DNA of 64,000 nt, from the NCBI GenBank assembly GCA_964023205.1, contig OZ026843.1:9839093-9903092 (forward strand), in the 5' to 3' direction. The first letter of the stretch is position 1. Every line of letters starts with the position of its first letter. Position numbers and translations under genes: made by a program. This DNA is from Lutraria lutraria. Taxonomy: Eukaryota > Mollusca > Bivalvia > Venerida > Mactridae. Positions 26,935 to 39,238 of this stretch are shown one piece after another. The notes below the pieces were generated by a model. The model ran no database searches. It saw nothing but the letters and a program-made list of their open reading frames with translations, and was not told where the DNA came from.

Positions 26935-29900
26935 ATGATGGAGTTTACATTGGGTCGTGTTTTATTCACATTGGTGTGTATGGTTCTTGTTTCCACTCTG
27001 GCTGGTAAGTATCCATTCTTCAATCCAACAATATTGTTTCATATTTACTGTGTAAACAATTTCAATGACTGACAAATCAAACGTTTAATTATATTCTTGT
27101 TATAAAACCATTAAATTAGACTTATTATTGTGTACTAATACATGCACATTTGATGATACCGTACCATATCCTGTCGAATCGAAAAACAACGGACTCTCTT
27201 TAGCTGGAATGCGCTTGCCTCGAACTCAGGTTGTCTAGTATTTTTTTTTCATTTAAGTCCAAATCATTTTATGCGTATCTTCTATACTGTTCGACAACAG
27301 TAACTGTTTGTTCGGACAGCCCAGGCTCAACATCTCGACCGTATTATCTGGTCCCTTGATAATAAAATACACTGAATTTCACGAAGAAACGATACATTTT
27401 CACTCAACAACGCATTCATTGATGTCGATCAATTTGTTCGAAGTTGTTTAATTTTAATATCAATGTAAATTTCAAAATCACCCTTAATATCAGAACAGAA
27501 GAGAACTTTTATTAGAGACTTGTACAATGTACATCGTCAAAACAAAACAAATATACAATACAAATAAGCACATGTCATGTGATAGGTTGAAAAGTCATAT
27601 GAATGAGAAATTAAAATTAACAATATACTAGTTATCTATTTTAGAAAAAATATCATATGTAAATTGTGCTATTGTGTAAAGTTCAATACCACCTTCGATA
27701 TCAATGTCAATTTCATCACCTTTAATATCAATACCAGCATCAATGTCAACTTTAATATCAATATGAGCATCAATGTCACCTTTAATAATCAATGTCACCT
27801 TTAATATCAATATCACCTTTAATATGAATATCAACTTTAATATCAATATCAACTTTAATATCAATATCGTTTCTTATCGTTCTTATCAATGGCTATGACA
27901 GAAAGCAGACCGGGGAAAATTAAAAGGGAAACAATTGCTGTAGGAATATTTCTGTATGAAGAGTTTTCTCCCTTCGTTTGCCATTATAAGATCTACCAAA
28001 TTTAGGTAAAATTGAAAAAAATTGCGCGACTGACAAAATGCAATGATGTCCGCTATTAATGTATATTTAGATGCATGGGTTTAAATAAGTGAAACATGAA
28101 TGTCGATGAAAACTAACTTCTGACCCATCTGAATTATTTGGGTTCGAGCACACAAAATTAAAAGAAAACATTTCAGCTCGAGGCTGTAAGTTAATGTACA
28201 AGTATATTGGTTAATTAATGTTGTTATTGTTATGACGTCGTTCGTGTCGACGATAATGATACGCGTTTCAGTCGCATTCGCATTTTTGTGAAAGACATAA
28301 CATTGATCATGCTGCCATTGTTCATGTTGAAATTAATTTGAATGACATTGGTGATGGTGATGAAGAAGAAGCAGCAGACGGTAAAGATGACTTCGCAGAT
28401 ACTATGTTAATGATGAAACCAATAATATCAATGTTGATCATATTTTCAATGACATCAATTAGTTATTTAATTGAACGGTAATCTAAAAACTCTTTACAGC
28501 CGACGACCATGGTCCTATGACGTATAATAACGTTCAGTATAAGATCATAAAGTATAAAAAATCTTGGATGGACGCAGACGAAGATTGTCGATCACGTGAC
28601 GGCTCATTATTAATTATTGACACTCATTCGAAGGTAACAGAATTTCAAAAAAGAATGCTACTGGACGCCAACGATGCCGTGTGGACCGCAGCCTACAGAC
28701 AACATTCACCGTGGGTGTGGGTGGAGGGTAAGTTAAGACATGTATACCTCTTGTCACAATCGGGCATTTACGTAACTGAGAAATACGCCTCGTACATTTA
28801 AATGTAGGGTTACAAATTTTGGTTATGTGGTTTCCAGTCACTACCTTTTCAACACAAGGCACTCGTTTTCTCAAAATGGCAGACTTTCAAAAAAGAGAAA
28901 CGGGTTGTTTCCATCGTTGGATTCTCACGGTCAGCCATAATGGAAAGTAGTCCATGAGCACCAACAACAATATGCCGGCCTACATAATATTACCGAGGCA
29001 CTTTTTTACAAAACGCCGAGGATTTCCGATTGCTTCTTGTCACTGTAAGCTGGTTCTCGTTGACTGGCTATCCACCTTTGCTACACTGTAACTTGGAACG
29101 GAAACCAGTTTATTGTCACTGTTTTGAATTATCGCTCCTGTCGATCCCAGTAAATTGCGAGGAGATAACTGTGTGTGTGTGTGGACATTGTCCTAATGGT
29201 TTATAAGCAGATCATAAAGATATTGAGCTAGACACCTAAATCAAGATTTGGATGATCACTAAATCACCAAACCCGCAAGAACTTCTCAACATCTGATCAA
29301 CTGAACTATTGTCACTTTTTATCAATATCCTTGTATTTTCTTAGGTTGCTTTTCTGCATCATTTCTCACGAAACAAGATGGTGTCCGTCTTTCAAGTAAC
29401 AAGGCCGCTGATTGTGCATCAACGTGTCGTGATTCTACATACGCAGCACTGAAGGTATAATATCAATTTTATAAATCAAACATTTACGATTTCTTTCAAA
29501 CTCTTGTCTCAGATTACTCCTCTAAAAATTCGGGAAACTTAATGTTGGAAATACAACCAATTACCGTTTGGACCGATTTGCTATTCAAAGGTATTACATG
29601 AATATTGCCATTTATATTACTTTTAGGGTTACATGTGTTTCTGTATCGAGGATATGCGAGATCTCCTTCCCATGAACGCGAGAGCTTGTGACACACCCTG
29701 CCCAGGGGCTCCAGAGGAAGTCTGTGGTGGTAAGAAGGGCACAGTATCCCTATACAGTCTCGGTGGCGTAAATGGCTACAAAGGTAGGTAACTCGAACGC
29801 TCTGAACACATTGTTTAGACTTTCACAATTTCTAATATATAGGGAAGTGCAAAGATATTTTAATCTCGCTAAAACCCGCGAAAAAACGAGACTCGTTCTG

Positions 29901-32900
29901 TTGTTCACAATCTAATTTAGAGAACCGCACTATTTGCAATCATTTCATTGGTCGTTTCGTGTAGATCTTTAACCAATGGTAAGGCTACTTGTACTACACA
30001 AAGCAGGTGGAAATTTAAAATAACCGAATGTAATCCATATTGATCGTGGCTCTATAGCATGATATCAAGTACTTTTCTAGTCAATATTCAATTTGTTAGG
30101 ATGACATTGAGACGAGAATAATACTTTTACTTAGAATCTAAGTTTACTTAATACTGTCTTAATCAAATTAATCAGATTTTGTCAGCTATAAAACTGTGGA
30201 TTGCAATTTATTTTCAGAATCTGACAAAGAGATTGCGCGAGAACTTCAGCAAACAGTACATGGTAGGTTGCGAGAACAATTCTTAGATGTCATTTATGAG
30301 AAACCGATTTGCGCAATAATAAAAGTGGTAACTTGAAGTAGGACGATACTTCTCAAAGAAATACTTTGGCTTGGAATTAAGCAATGAAATTCAGCGCTCC
30401 TGTATACAAATGTATTCCATTTGTCGCCACAATTTCTTGAATCAAACAACATTAAAATACTTACCAAATTTCTGAACGCATTTCTAAATGTAGCTATTTT
30501 ATGTAACAAATGAATGCCTTTACAAACATATTCTTTTATGACAAATGATTTCATCTTTTATTAGAAGTCAGCAGGTCGGACTGGAAAAATTGTGTTTACC
30601 TCTTGAAACACGACACTCCAGTATGGATAACAGCTGATTGCAGAAAGAAACTTCCATTCTTATGTAAAATATGTAAGTATTTTTCGTACTTGTTTTGCTA
30701 TGTTGATATTGGTAATATTGTTGATACGTTGATATTGGTAATATTGTTGATACGTTGATATTGGTAATATTGTTGATATGTTGATATTGGTATTGGTAAT
30801 AATTGTTGATATGTTGATATTGGTATTGGTAATATTGTTGATATGTTGATATTGGTATTGATGATATTGTTGATATGTTGATATTGGTAATATTGTTGAT
30901 ATGTTGGTATTGGTAATATTATTGATATATTAATATTGGTAATATTGTTGATATCTTGATATTGGTATTAGTAATGTTGTTGATATGTTGATATTGGTAA
31001 TGTTGTTGATATGTTGATATTGGTAATGTTGTTGATATGTTGATATTTATAATATTGTTGATATGTTGGTATTGGTAATGTTGTTGATATGTTGGTATTG
31101 GTAATGTTGTTGATATATTGATATTAGTAGTGTAGATAATATGCTGATATTGGCAATATTGTTATGTTGGCAATAGTAATGATATTGAAAAGTTGGCTTT
31201 GACACTTTTGCTGATAATGTTGGTTCATTTTGTATTTGCAATGTTGCTGATATGTTTGTGTTGGTATATTTGCCAATGTTTTGTATTAGTATTGGTTTCC
31301 TTAAACATCCAACCAGTACTAGTCATGTCCTGTTATTTCACTTTTGCATTCCTGAAAATATGTTTTGTTGCCTGATAGAAGTTTGTGGAAAACTGGTTCC
31401 GATGCTTATTTCAAGTATCGTGAAGTTATACTAGATATTATGATATTTCATGACGACACTATATAATGCATGGACCTGACTTTTAACCATTCCGTTCGGT
31501 TGATTTTTCCATTATTAGATTCTTAACGCAGCTGACTACTGTAGGCATTCTATCTGTAATTAAGATGTAATTATATGATAGGGTACAATGCTTAATTAAA
31601 TCCGAATATCCGACAGTTTGAGCGTAATTAATCACGACTTGTTATATAATTTATCACCATTACGCCCGATTTGTAACATAAATTCGTAAATAATGCTAAT
31701 TGCTATTCATTGAAAAAAACGTCGAATAACATTTGCGCATGTCACTAGGACTCGTGCATGATAAATATCCAAAACAGAAGTGCATTTGTAACATGTCATA
31801 TCTTGTAACAGGTGTTATGTACAAGAAATCAAGAGCGTACGAATATGTTACATCATTTTCAGACGATTTTGTTCCGTGTCGAATTTTGAAATGAAACCTC
31901 ATTTTTTCATCACCGGTTAAATTTGATAAAATAAGAACACGTTTACGTGTGAAACAGATTTGTAACAGGTCTTTAGTAGGAATTAAGTTTTACTATAATA
32001 ATAAGTTGGGCCATTACTTTGATACTGACATGTCGTATGGTAATGCAGTCTTGCAGTAATGTCGTTCCAACTTTATACAACCAAATTTGTTATTAATTTG
32101 ACTTGTTACAAATGTGGTTCTATTAACTAAACATAGGACTTCATATTAGAACGCATACGGAAATATCCACTATATTCAATGTTGTATGGGGGAATACTCG
32201 ATGTTCAATTGTTGGTATTATATAGGAACACGTGATATTTTATTGCTTAGTTTGATACATGCACAAAAAGTTTAAACTATAATTATCATTCAAGTCGAAA
32301 TACATGTCCGTTTGTTTTATGTTAAATTCAAGTTACAACACTAGTATAATGTTTTATTGTTCATTTTTAAAGACAGAGATAACGGTGCAATGGTCGAGTA
32401 TACAAGTCCAAGGAAGAAATCAGGTTCATGGATGGAATCACGTGACATATGTAGAACTATGGGCGGCACTCTTGCTGATCTCCATGCCAACAACATGGAA
32501 GCCGTTAACGCTCTCCCAGACCACAGTGAATTCTGGGTTGGGTTGTACCGGAATACTTCATGGACATGGCACACAGGTTTGTATGATCCATGCTATTTTG
32601 TTAGCTGAAAAAAATATTTGGATCAGAATCGTCGTCCACTGTCCATAAGTTTTTCAGGTAGTCTGAATTTTAAACAATTTCAACATTGAAATTGAAAAGT
32701 AAAATTAATGTTCTGCTAATATAGTAGCATACGGTAGCGATAATAAAGCAATACAATAAATATAACAATTATAATAAAACTAATTCGACTAAAAACAGTC
32801 CGAAAACGAAACAATACTATATATAGCTCGACCATGTGATTTAAGCCGTGACAGAAGAATACACTAAATCAACCCGGGGATGTGGATAGTCGGAACATAT

Positions 32901-35900
32901 GTTATTGAATATAAACAGGCATTTACGGATAATAATTAAGAATACATTAGCACAACTGTATTTTGTAAGTGTCGCTGGTGCGATGGATAGGAACCATCAG
33001 TCATAAGTTCAATTCCAGATTTGTTCCAAATATCCATATCCCTTATTTGACTTTGTGAATTCTGCTGAATAATTTACTCACAGCTCAAAACACTTGGTCA
33101 AGCTATACATTGGTTATTTTAAAATGGTGGAAGTTCATCTTATACTAAATTTCAATATTTTATTATGTCATGTTTCAGAAGAACGGGATGAGAACCCGAA
33201 CTGGTGTACTTCCGTTCTAGAAGACAAAATTGGCGAACTACATTTTATGACGGAATCTTGCAGTATCCCTAAACAATATGTTTGTCAAATACGTAAGTAC
33301 TCTTTTCCAGTAAAAAGTCTAATTTTTAATAAATTATTATTTTTAAAAAAAACATCAGACGTCACGGTATTTTATTTATCTGTTTCTATGTCCACTCATT
33401 TGAAACACCCTGCTTTATCCAGATATAAAACAAACTCGATTGAAGTTAATCAGATCAGTTTTAATGCAACATGATAGATCGGAGGCATATTGTTTTTGGT
33501 TTGTCTGTCTCCCTGTCCGTTTATCTGTTTGGTTGTACCAAATTTAACCATACCCATAAAATCAAAACGCTTTCACCTACAATAATCAAACTTCATATGT
33601 TGTTCCTCATGACAACACCTACAGGACCTGCGTATTTTCAGGTCAGTAGGGCAAAGTTCAAGGTCACCCTGAGGGCATTGTTTTTTATACACACATCTTG
33701 TTTCGTTCAGTTGTTTATATGAATAAATCTAACGGATACCTTTTTATAAACAAACTTAGACGTATTTTTAACTATCAAATATAATCACAATATTATATTA
33801 ATACTAACTCTCATTTGTTTTATTTCAGCTTTAAAATTGGCTCAAGCTAGCAGTAAGTATATATGTACATACATAGCATTGTTGTTGAAAGCAGATTTTC
33901 TTAACTTTACTACAAAATCAGATTTTATAACATAATCAAATTGATCCATTTTGTGTGTTTACAAATTACCTCATGTGGTTACATTTGGAGTATGATACAA
34001 TACTTGGGTATATTAAAGAAAAGAAGACTATGTATAATTATTGACACTTCCTTGAGATTTTCACGTTTTAGACAAAGCTCTATGGTTATGCATCAATCTG
34101 TTATATGGGTTCCTGGTATGTAATTAGCCTTCTCTTTGTCACTTATCTAGTCTGTACCAGGTTTACATTCCGTCTGGTAATCACGGGGTATGTGATAATC
34201 ACCAGATATGTGCTGATTGTGGAGTATAAGGTTATAAACTGCTTGGAGACCAGAAACCTTGAGTTTTAGCCAAGTATAGTTTAACTACTAGTATCAAAAG
34301 CCTGTAGTGTATTTTACGTAATGTAAGAAGGTATGAACACTATTCTCCGGTTAACTCAATGGTTAAAGTGTTGGTCTACTGATCAAAAGGTTGTGAGTTC
34401 GAACCCCGGGTGAGCCTCACACTGTCCGTGACAAATTTGACTGAAGATATCACATCCTATGTTAAATTGTCATCCATCTCTGAATCATGTGGGGTAGCTT
34501 GCAGGTAGCAGCTTGCAGATAGAATGAAGTTAGTACAGCTAAGGCCAAAATGAAATCCAGGGAAGTTGGTTGGGATATCTGCTCGCCACGGTATGAATGA
34601 AATAATGTTGAAAATGGCGTCAAGTCCGATGAAATAAATAAATAGAATACTATTCTACCATCATTTCTCCATGCTATCAGCTGACAAGTACTACACATGT
34701 ACATTTTTGGAAAGTTCATTTCACATGTCTCATTGTAAAGTCAAGTACAACTGAGTTAATATAGCTACAACATAAGCTACTTTACCGAACTGTATCTACT
34801 GGTTTAGTTTACATTGTCTATTTTAGAGAAACCACAATCTGATCAAATTAACACTTTAACTAAGGCTTAAGGTTTAAACACCATATTGTGTCCATGCAGG
34901 TGTTCATGGAACACTAAGTCTTAGTCTAGAGTAATTGATGGATACATTTATATTAAAGGAAGTCATCAGCCCATTACAAACTAGTTTGAATTATTGTTTG
35001 TATTTCCAGGTAATAATATGGTGATATATTTGGTCTGTGGTAGTATAGCGTGGGTTTTAGCAATAGCAACAGGAATTGTGATGTTCTATCTGATGAGAAA
35101 AAGGTTGGTTACCAAACACATATTAACATCATAGTTTTTTACCCACAATATTGTTTTTAGAAATCACAAATGTATTTAGTTAAACCGTGCATTTTATAGA
35201 TATGGTTATGCGTCTTATTTCAATTCAAAGTCTAATGGTGGTTTATCATTTCCATTCGCTGTACAACTTGTGTACCTTTTTATGTTTCAAGTCATTGCTA
35301 TATCTTCATGAATGGCAAAATTATCACATTCTAGCAGTTTTAGCATAATATCTCTATAAACTACTTAAGCCCCTTTGGGGTAAATTTGGTAGACCACGGA
35401 CCCACGGACACGTGTGCTTCGGTGTAGACTTAATGTGATTAAAAGCAGTGAAAGGGAGACTTCATAGTAAAATAGTGAGAATGGACGATAAAAGCACGAT
35501 AGTATTAACTTTAAAATGAAACAATATATAGTTTAAAAGTTGGTTAAAAACAATATACAGGTTAAAAGTTGGCTAAACAATATACAGGTTAAAAGTTGGT
35601 TAAAAACAATATATAGGTTAAAAGTTGGTTAAACAATATACAGGTTAAAAGTTGGCTAAACAATATACAGATTAAAAGTTGGTTTAAAACAATATACAGT
35701 TTAAAAGTTGGTTAAAACAATATACAGGTTAAAAGTTGGCTAAACAATATACAGGTTAAAAGTTGGTTAAAAACAATATACAGGTTAAAAGTTGGTTAAA
35801 CAATATACAGGTTAAAAGTTGGTTCAAACAATATATAGGTTAAAAGTTGGCTAAAACAATATACAGATTAAAAGTTGGTTAAAAACAATATATAGGTTAA

Positions 35901-36738
35901 AAAGTGGTTAAAACAATATACAGGTTAAAAGTTGGTTAAAAACAATATATAGGTTAAAAGTTGGTTAAAAACAATATACAGGTTAAAAGTTGGTTAAAAC
36001 ATCTACTTTGTTTGGTGTGGTGTTCAATGGTCTGTTCTATTGACAGTGTAAGTACAGAAAAAGATAACATAACATTCAGATATTAAATATTTCTATTATA
36101 TTTATTTTATTTCATTACCAAACAGGGGTTGTTGTAAGAAGAACAACACTAGCTCAGTCGGGCGTGCAAACAGAAGTTACCTCGATCTAGATGAGGAGTC
36201 AGTTAACACATCCAGTACTTCCGTTCCGTCGCGTCCACATTCTTACGTCAATAGTGACGTCAGAAATTTGCCAACTTGCTCACAACCTCCCTCGTACGAT
36301 GATGCCTTAAACAAAGGCAGTGCTTGCAAGGGACAGACATCGAGCGCCAAATTTCACTCGTCAAGTGGAAATGAATACGCAAGCGTCTGTATGAAAAAGA
36401 ATGACAGGAAGAAGCGCTTTGACGACACAGACAACGCGAACTGTGGCAAAGGAACTTCAAATCGAGGCTCTTCTTCAACAAGTGAAGGTGAATATGATGT
36501 TGTTTGGGATTCTGTCAAATTCAGTAAACATCTCAGCTCTTTAGGAAAAGCTGCTAATAGAGAATCTTGCTCATCTGAAAACATTTATTCAGAAATTGAA
36601 AAAGTGTCACATGTTGACTTACCAGAAGACGATTATCTTGTTGCGCGGCCGACACTTTTCCCTCCAAACGAACAATTCGGTGCATCAGCTGTGACTGGGA
36701 AGTCTGAATTGACTCGAACTCGATCAGATAGTTTATAG
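26935..36738 (+). CDS. Transmembrane receptor with two C-type lectin-like domains and a WSC domain nested in the first, 588 aa
   Basis: Exons: 26935-27004, 28500-28727, 29345-29454, 29627-29783, 30218-30262, 30565-30672, 32373-32576, 33179-33292, 33829-33852, 35010-35103 and 36126-36738; 1767 nt, all GT-AG and in phase. Order: signal peptide (about 1-23); first CTLD N-half (24-99, with DADEDC, WTAAYR, WVWVEG); WSC domain (100-188, GCFSAS to CPGAPEEVCGG); 15-residue linker; first CTLD C-half (204-239, KNC...ADC...PFLCK); second, uninterrupted CTLD (240-345, RDIC, FWVGLYR, WTWHTG, NWC, ESC, YVCQ); transmembrane helix (about 357-381); basic stop-transfer MRKR; about 200-residue tail. CTLDs bind sugars or proteins and WSC domains are putative carbohydrate binders, so this is likely a cell-surface recognition receptor. 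Neither CTLD shows EPN/QPD or WND, so calcium-dependent sugar binding is doubtful. The tail carries PPSYDDA, YVNS, YDVV and YSEI. The ligand is unknown. I chose the first of two adjacent ATGs. Confidence 0.87.
27684..27871. repeat. ~18-bp minisatellite in intron 1 of the lectin-WSC gene
   Basis: About ten degenerate copies of CCTTTAATATCAATATCA and variants. The minus-strand reading frame across it (repeated isoleucine, leucine and aspartate words) is a by-product of an 18-bp unit, which keeps frame. Confidence 0.8.
29345..30262 (+). CDS. WSC-domain exon cassette (exons 3-5) inside the first CTLD
   Basis: Exons 29345-29454, 29627-29783 and 30218-30262 encode GCFSASF, DCASTCRDSTYAALK, then GYMCFCIEDM, ACDTPCPGAPEEVCGG and VSLYSL, followed by a charged linker (SDKEIARELQQ). 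Cysteine spacing and the CPG...E.CGG ending are those of the WSC domain. The set starts and ends in phase 1 and totals 312 nt, exactly 104 codons. Both flanking exons are also cut in phase 1, so the set is a symmetric module that could be skipped without a frameshift. Confidence 0.85.
30695..31190. repeat. ~26-bp minisatellite in intron 6 of the lectin-WSC gene
   Basis: Roughly 17 copies of TTGTTGATATGTTGATATTG plus GTAATA, with occasional extra GGTATT insertions and growing decay toward the 3' side. Confidence 0.85.
32968..33030 (+). repeat. possible tRNA-like SINE head fragment
   Basis: TGGTGCGATGG and AGTTCAATTCC lie at tRNA-like A-box and B-box spacing in intron 7 of the lectin-WSC gene. 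No body or tail follows, so this is weak. Confidence 0.3.
33470..33703 (+). repeat. dispersed repeat, second copy
   Basis: Same block order as 24074-24305: GGCATATTGTTTTTGG, AAAATCAAAACGCTTTCACC, CCTCATGACAACACCTACAG, GGTCACCCTGAGGGCATTG, ACACATCTTGTT. It sits in intron 8 of the lectin-WSC gene. Confidence 0.8.
34353..34640 (+). repeat. tRNA-derived SINE, plus strand
   Basis: The head has AACTCAATGGTTAAAG (A-box region) and GTGAGTTCGAACCCCGG (B box), followed by a unique body with GGTAGCTTGCAGGTAGCAGC and a short ATAAATAAATAG tail. The body differs from the other SINEs here, so this is a separate family. It lies in intron 9 of the lectin-WSC gene. Confidence 0.65.
35519..36000. repeat. ~29-bp minisatellite in intron 10 of the lectin-WSC gene
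   Basis: About 16 copies of ACAATATACAGGTTAAAAG plus TTGGTTAAA, unit length varying from 27 to 30. It ends 125 bp before the tail exon. Confidence 0.9.
36126..36738 (+). CDS. cytoplasmic-tail exon of the lectin-WSC receptor
   Basis: Encodes residues 385-588 to the stop TAG. The tail is Ser- and Asn-rich and holds several tyrosine motifs: SYLDLDEE, SYVNSD (YxN, the Grb2 SH2 type), PPSYDDAL (PPxY, the WW-domain type), NEYASV, GEYDVVW, NIYSEI and DDYLVA. Several fit the YxxI/L/V sorting or SH2-docking pattern. No strict ITIM or ITAM is formed, because the residue two before Tyr or the spacing does not fit. Confidence 0.85.
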
Positions 36739-36864
36739 AAAGACAGTAACATGTCAAGTGGAACATTATTTATTGAACTCGATATTTCAACGAGAACATA
36801 CATTTTGCAGTGAGATGTTTTCAGTGAACGTATTATTTATAGGAAGACATTGTTTGCTTATTTA

Positions 36865-37071
36865 CAGTAGTTTCATTTATTTTCGTTGGGCTCAATTTTC
36901 GTGGTTTTTACTAAAATAACTATTTCGTGGGGACATAAATTCGTGGATTTTAATTTTTGAAAAACAATTCCCTTTCTCTGCATTTTAATTCGTGGGGATT
37001 TGATTTCGTGGATGAGCCGACCAACGAAATCCACGAAATTAAATCCCCAACGAAATTTAATGATTCCACAG
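36865..37071. repeat. MITE with TA target duplication in the 3' region of the lectin-WSC gene
   Basis: TA precedes CAGTAGTTTCATTTATTTTC and TA follows GATTCCACAG. The ends are inverted repeats of each other over about 40 bp (TTTCGTTGGG and TTTCGTGG occur in both). It has no coding capacity. It starts 126 bp after the stop codon and lies before the candidate polyadenylation signal, so it may be transcribed as part of the 3' UTR. Confidence 0.7.
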
Positions 37072-37305
37072 TATTTCGTGTTACAATCTACCGACTATCG
37101 ACCATGTGTAATTGTTAGTTTGCGTGTGATTTGCTTGTATTTTCCACATTAAATCGGCTGCTTTTATTTCACAGGCTTCTGAGGCTGAACAAAAAGATTC
37201 AACATTTTCAAAGAAGTTGAAATTTAAACTTATACTTGAATGCCGATCGCCATTGAACCAACCAACATTTTTAAAGTGTAAATATATGTAATGTATTAAT
37301 CATTT

Positions 37306-37311
37306 AATAAA
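37306..37311 (+). terminator. candidate polyadenylation signal of the lectin-WSC gene
   Basis: AATAAA about 570 bp after the stop codon, followed by T-rich sequence. Other AATAAA-like hexamers are common in this AT-rich DNA. Confidence 0.4.
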
Positions 37312-39212
37312 GTATTTATCTTTTTATTATTTCAGTTCAGTTTGTATTTCTAATGCATGTAAATATATTCATGCATCATACACAATGTGATCAAACGAAC
37401 ACTTGAAAAATTATCTCAATTATAGTTTATTACAATTCATCGTTCATCATAAAACAATAATACAGAACTTAAAGAAATAACAGCTCATCGTCATAACATA
37501 TACATGTATACATACTCGTATATACAAATATAGGTACATGCGTGTTCAATAAATGTAATACACATGTAATTTAATAAATAGCAATTCAGTACATATGTAA
37601 TGGGAACAAGTATTAGATTGTATTTTAAAAAATCAAGCCTAATTAAGTAACGCAAAGTAAAATAAAGTAATTTGGGAATGTGGTTACCATATAAACGAAT
37701 CAAATATACATCATATATTTGATTCATTTCTTAGTTAAAAAGACTTAAGGCAAAAAATACAGACTTTATTAAGAATATTTTCATTTGTTTCATGTAATAA
37801 TAGTATCAGATTGTGAATATTAGGCCTATAGCTCGATAGAATCTGGGAATAAAACTATTTCTAAGTTGACTGTACTTAGGGCAAATCAAAAACAAAATGT
37901 CATCATAGTACAAGTTAAATGTTTGTACGTCGCAAAACCGCATCCGGCAGTTCAATACTAAAATGTGGCCTATGTAACATTTTTGAAGTTTCAGATCAAA
38001 CGAACTTGTTATTTTGACTTAACTGATCCCGAAACTAAAGTGATCATCTACTCCATCAAAATTACAAGCCGTTGATGTTTCATGAATCTCATGAATCTGG
38101 TCATATGGTTCTACAGTTCACGATGCACGAGGTACTCTATATGTAGTCCATGTTTCCACCCTAAAATTAAAATCAGGGGAAACTATCACCTCGATGTATC
38201 AGACGTTGCAATATCTGCTGGGATGCATTTAAAATATTTAATAAAGTCTCCAAAAATAATATTCTCCGTTGTCTGAGGGTACGTTGTCGTAAAAACCTGG
38301 TATAACGGTCCCAAACATAGATTTTCAACTGTAAAGTGACCGTCTATGTCGAACCAATTAATCAAGTCATCATTTCTCAGCTGATCGGACATTTTTTGTA
38401 TTGAGCTCCAAAATCGATATTTAATTAATGACAATTGCGTAAACAAGTCAGTGTCCACGCTCGCGATTATAAAATTAGTCTGTGTGAATATGTTTATAAT
38501 GTTTTGTTTATTTGCGACATGTTGCTAAAATAAATACATCGAAACGAATAAATACCGTGTTCCGTATCTTATAACACGATTAAATGATTATTACAACACA
38601 CCGACGATCGCTCCAAAATGTAATAAACACAACGAATTTCTCTAATAATTTATACATCGAAGTTCATTTAGATCGAACAATTTTTCCTAAGTCCTTTGAT
38701 ATAAAGAGTAGTAATTTATAGGTGATTGACATTGACGAGACGACAACGATATGAAACAGCTACTAGTATTCGGTGAATGTCACGTGATCATTGAGACTAT
38801 ACACAGTCTGTATCAGGGATGCTCTGTCTGTATGTACACATGAACACCACTTAAAAAGTAGTTTTGCTTCATCCTCAGTAATATAACACAATGCTTGATA
38901 GTGTACTAAATTCAACGCCATGTTTGTTTACCATAGTAGGATTGGATTCGGTTCGTTTATTATCTGATGGGCAGATTCATTCCCGTCGATGTTTATCGAG
39001 CTCGCTCCATTCTTAGACTATAAATAGCGACTGCGTCATCAAGTTAACACTAGTTGGTGTGAGTAACACGTGACCTCGCTCTATTTCTGTTTTGTTTATA
39101 TCACGTGATGACCATTGCGGATATTTCGGAATATTTCGGGCACTGTCACTAATCTGTTTCGCGCAAGAAGTTGCGATTTTGCATTGCCACTTAAAAATAA
39201 GCATACCAGAGT

Positions 39213-39238
39213 GTACGTCGACTTCCGTCGACGTACAA
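39213..39238. repeat. GC-rich perfect palindrome
   Basis: TGTACGTCGAC and its exact reverse complement GTCGACGTACA are separated by four bases (TTCC). It sits within a patch containing three CACGTG motifs. Confidence 0.6.

Noticed and set aside
27628..27864. 78-codon minus-strand frame with repeated Ile/Leu/Asp words
   Set aside because: Translation of the 18-bp minisatellite.
38186..38458. 90-codon minus-strand frame
   Set aside because: About five frames this long are expected by chance in 64 kb of such AT-rich DNA; no motif.
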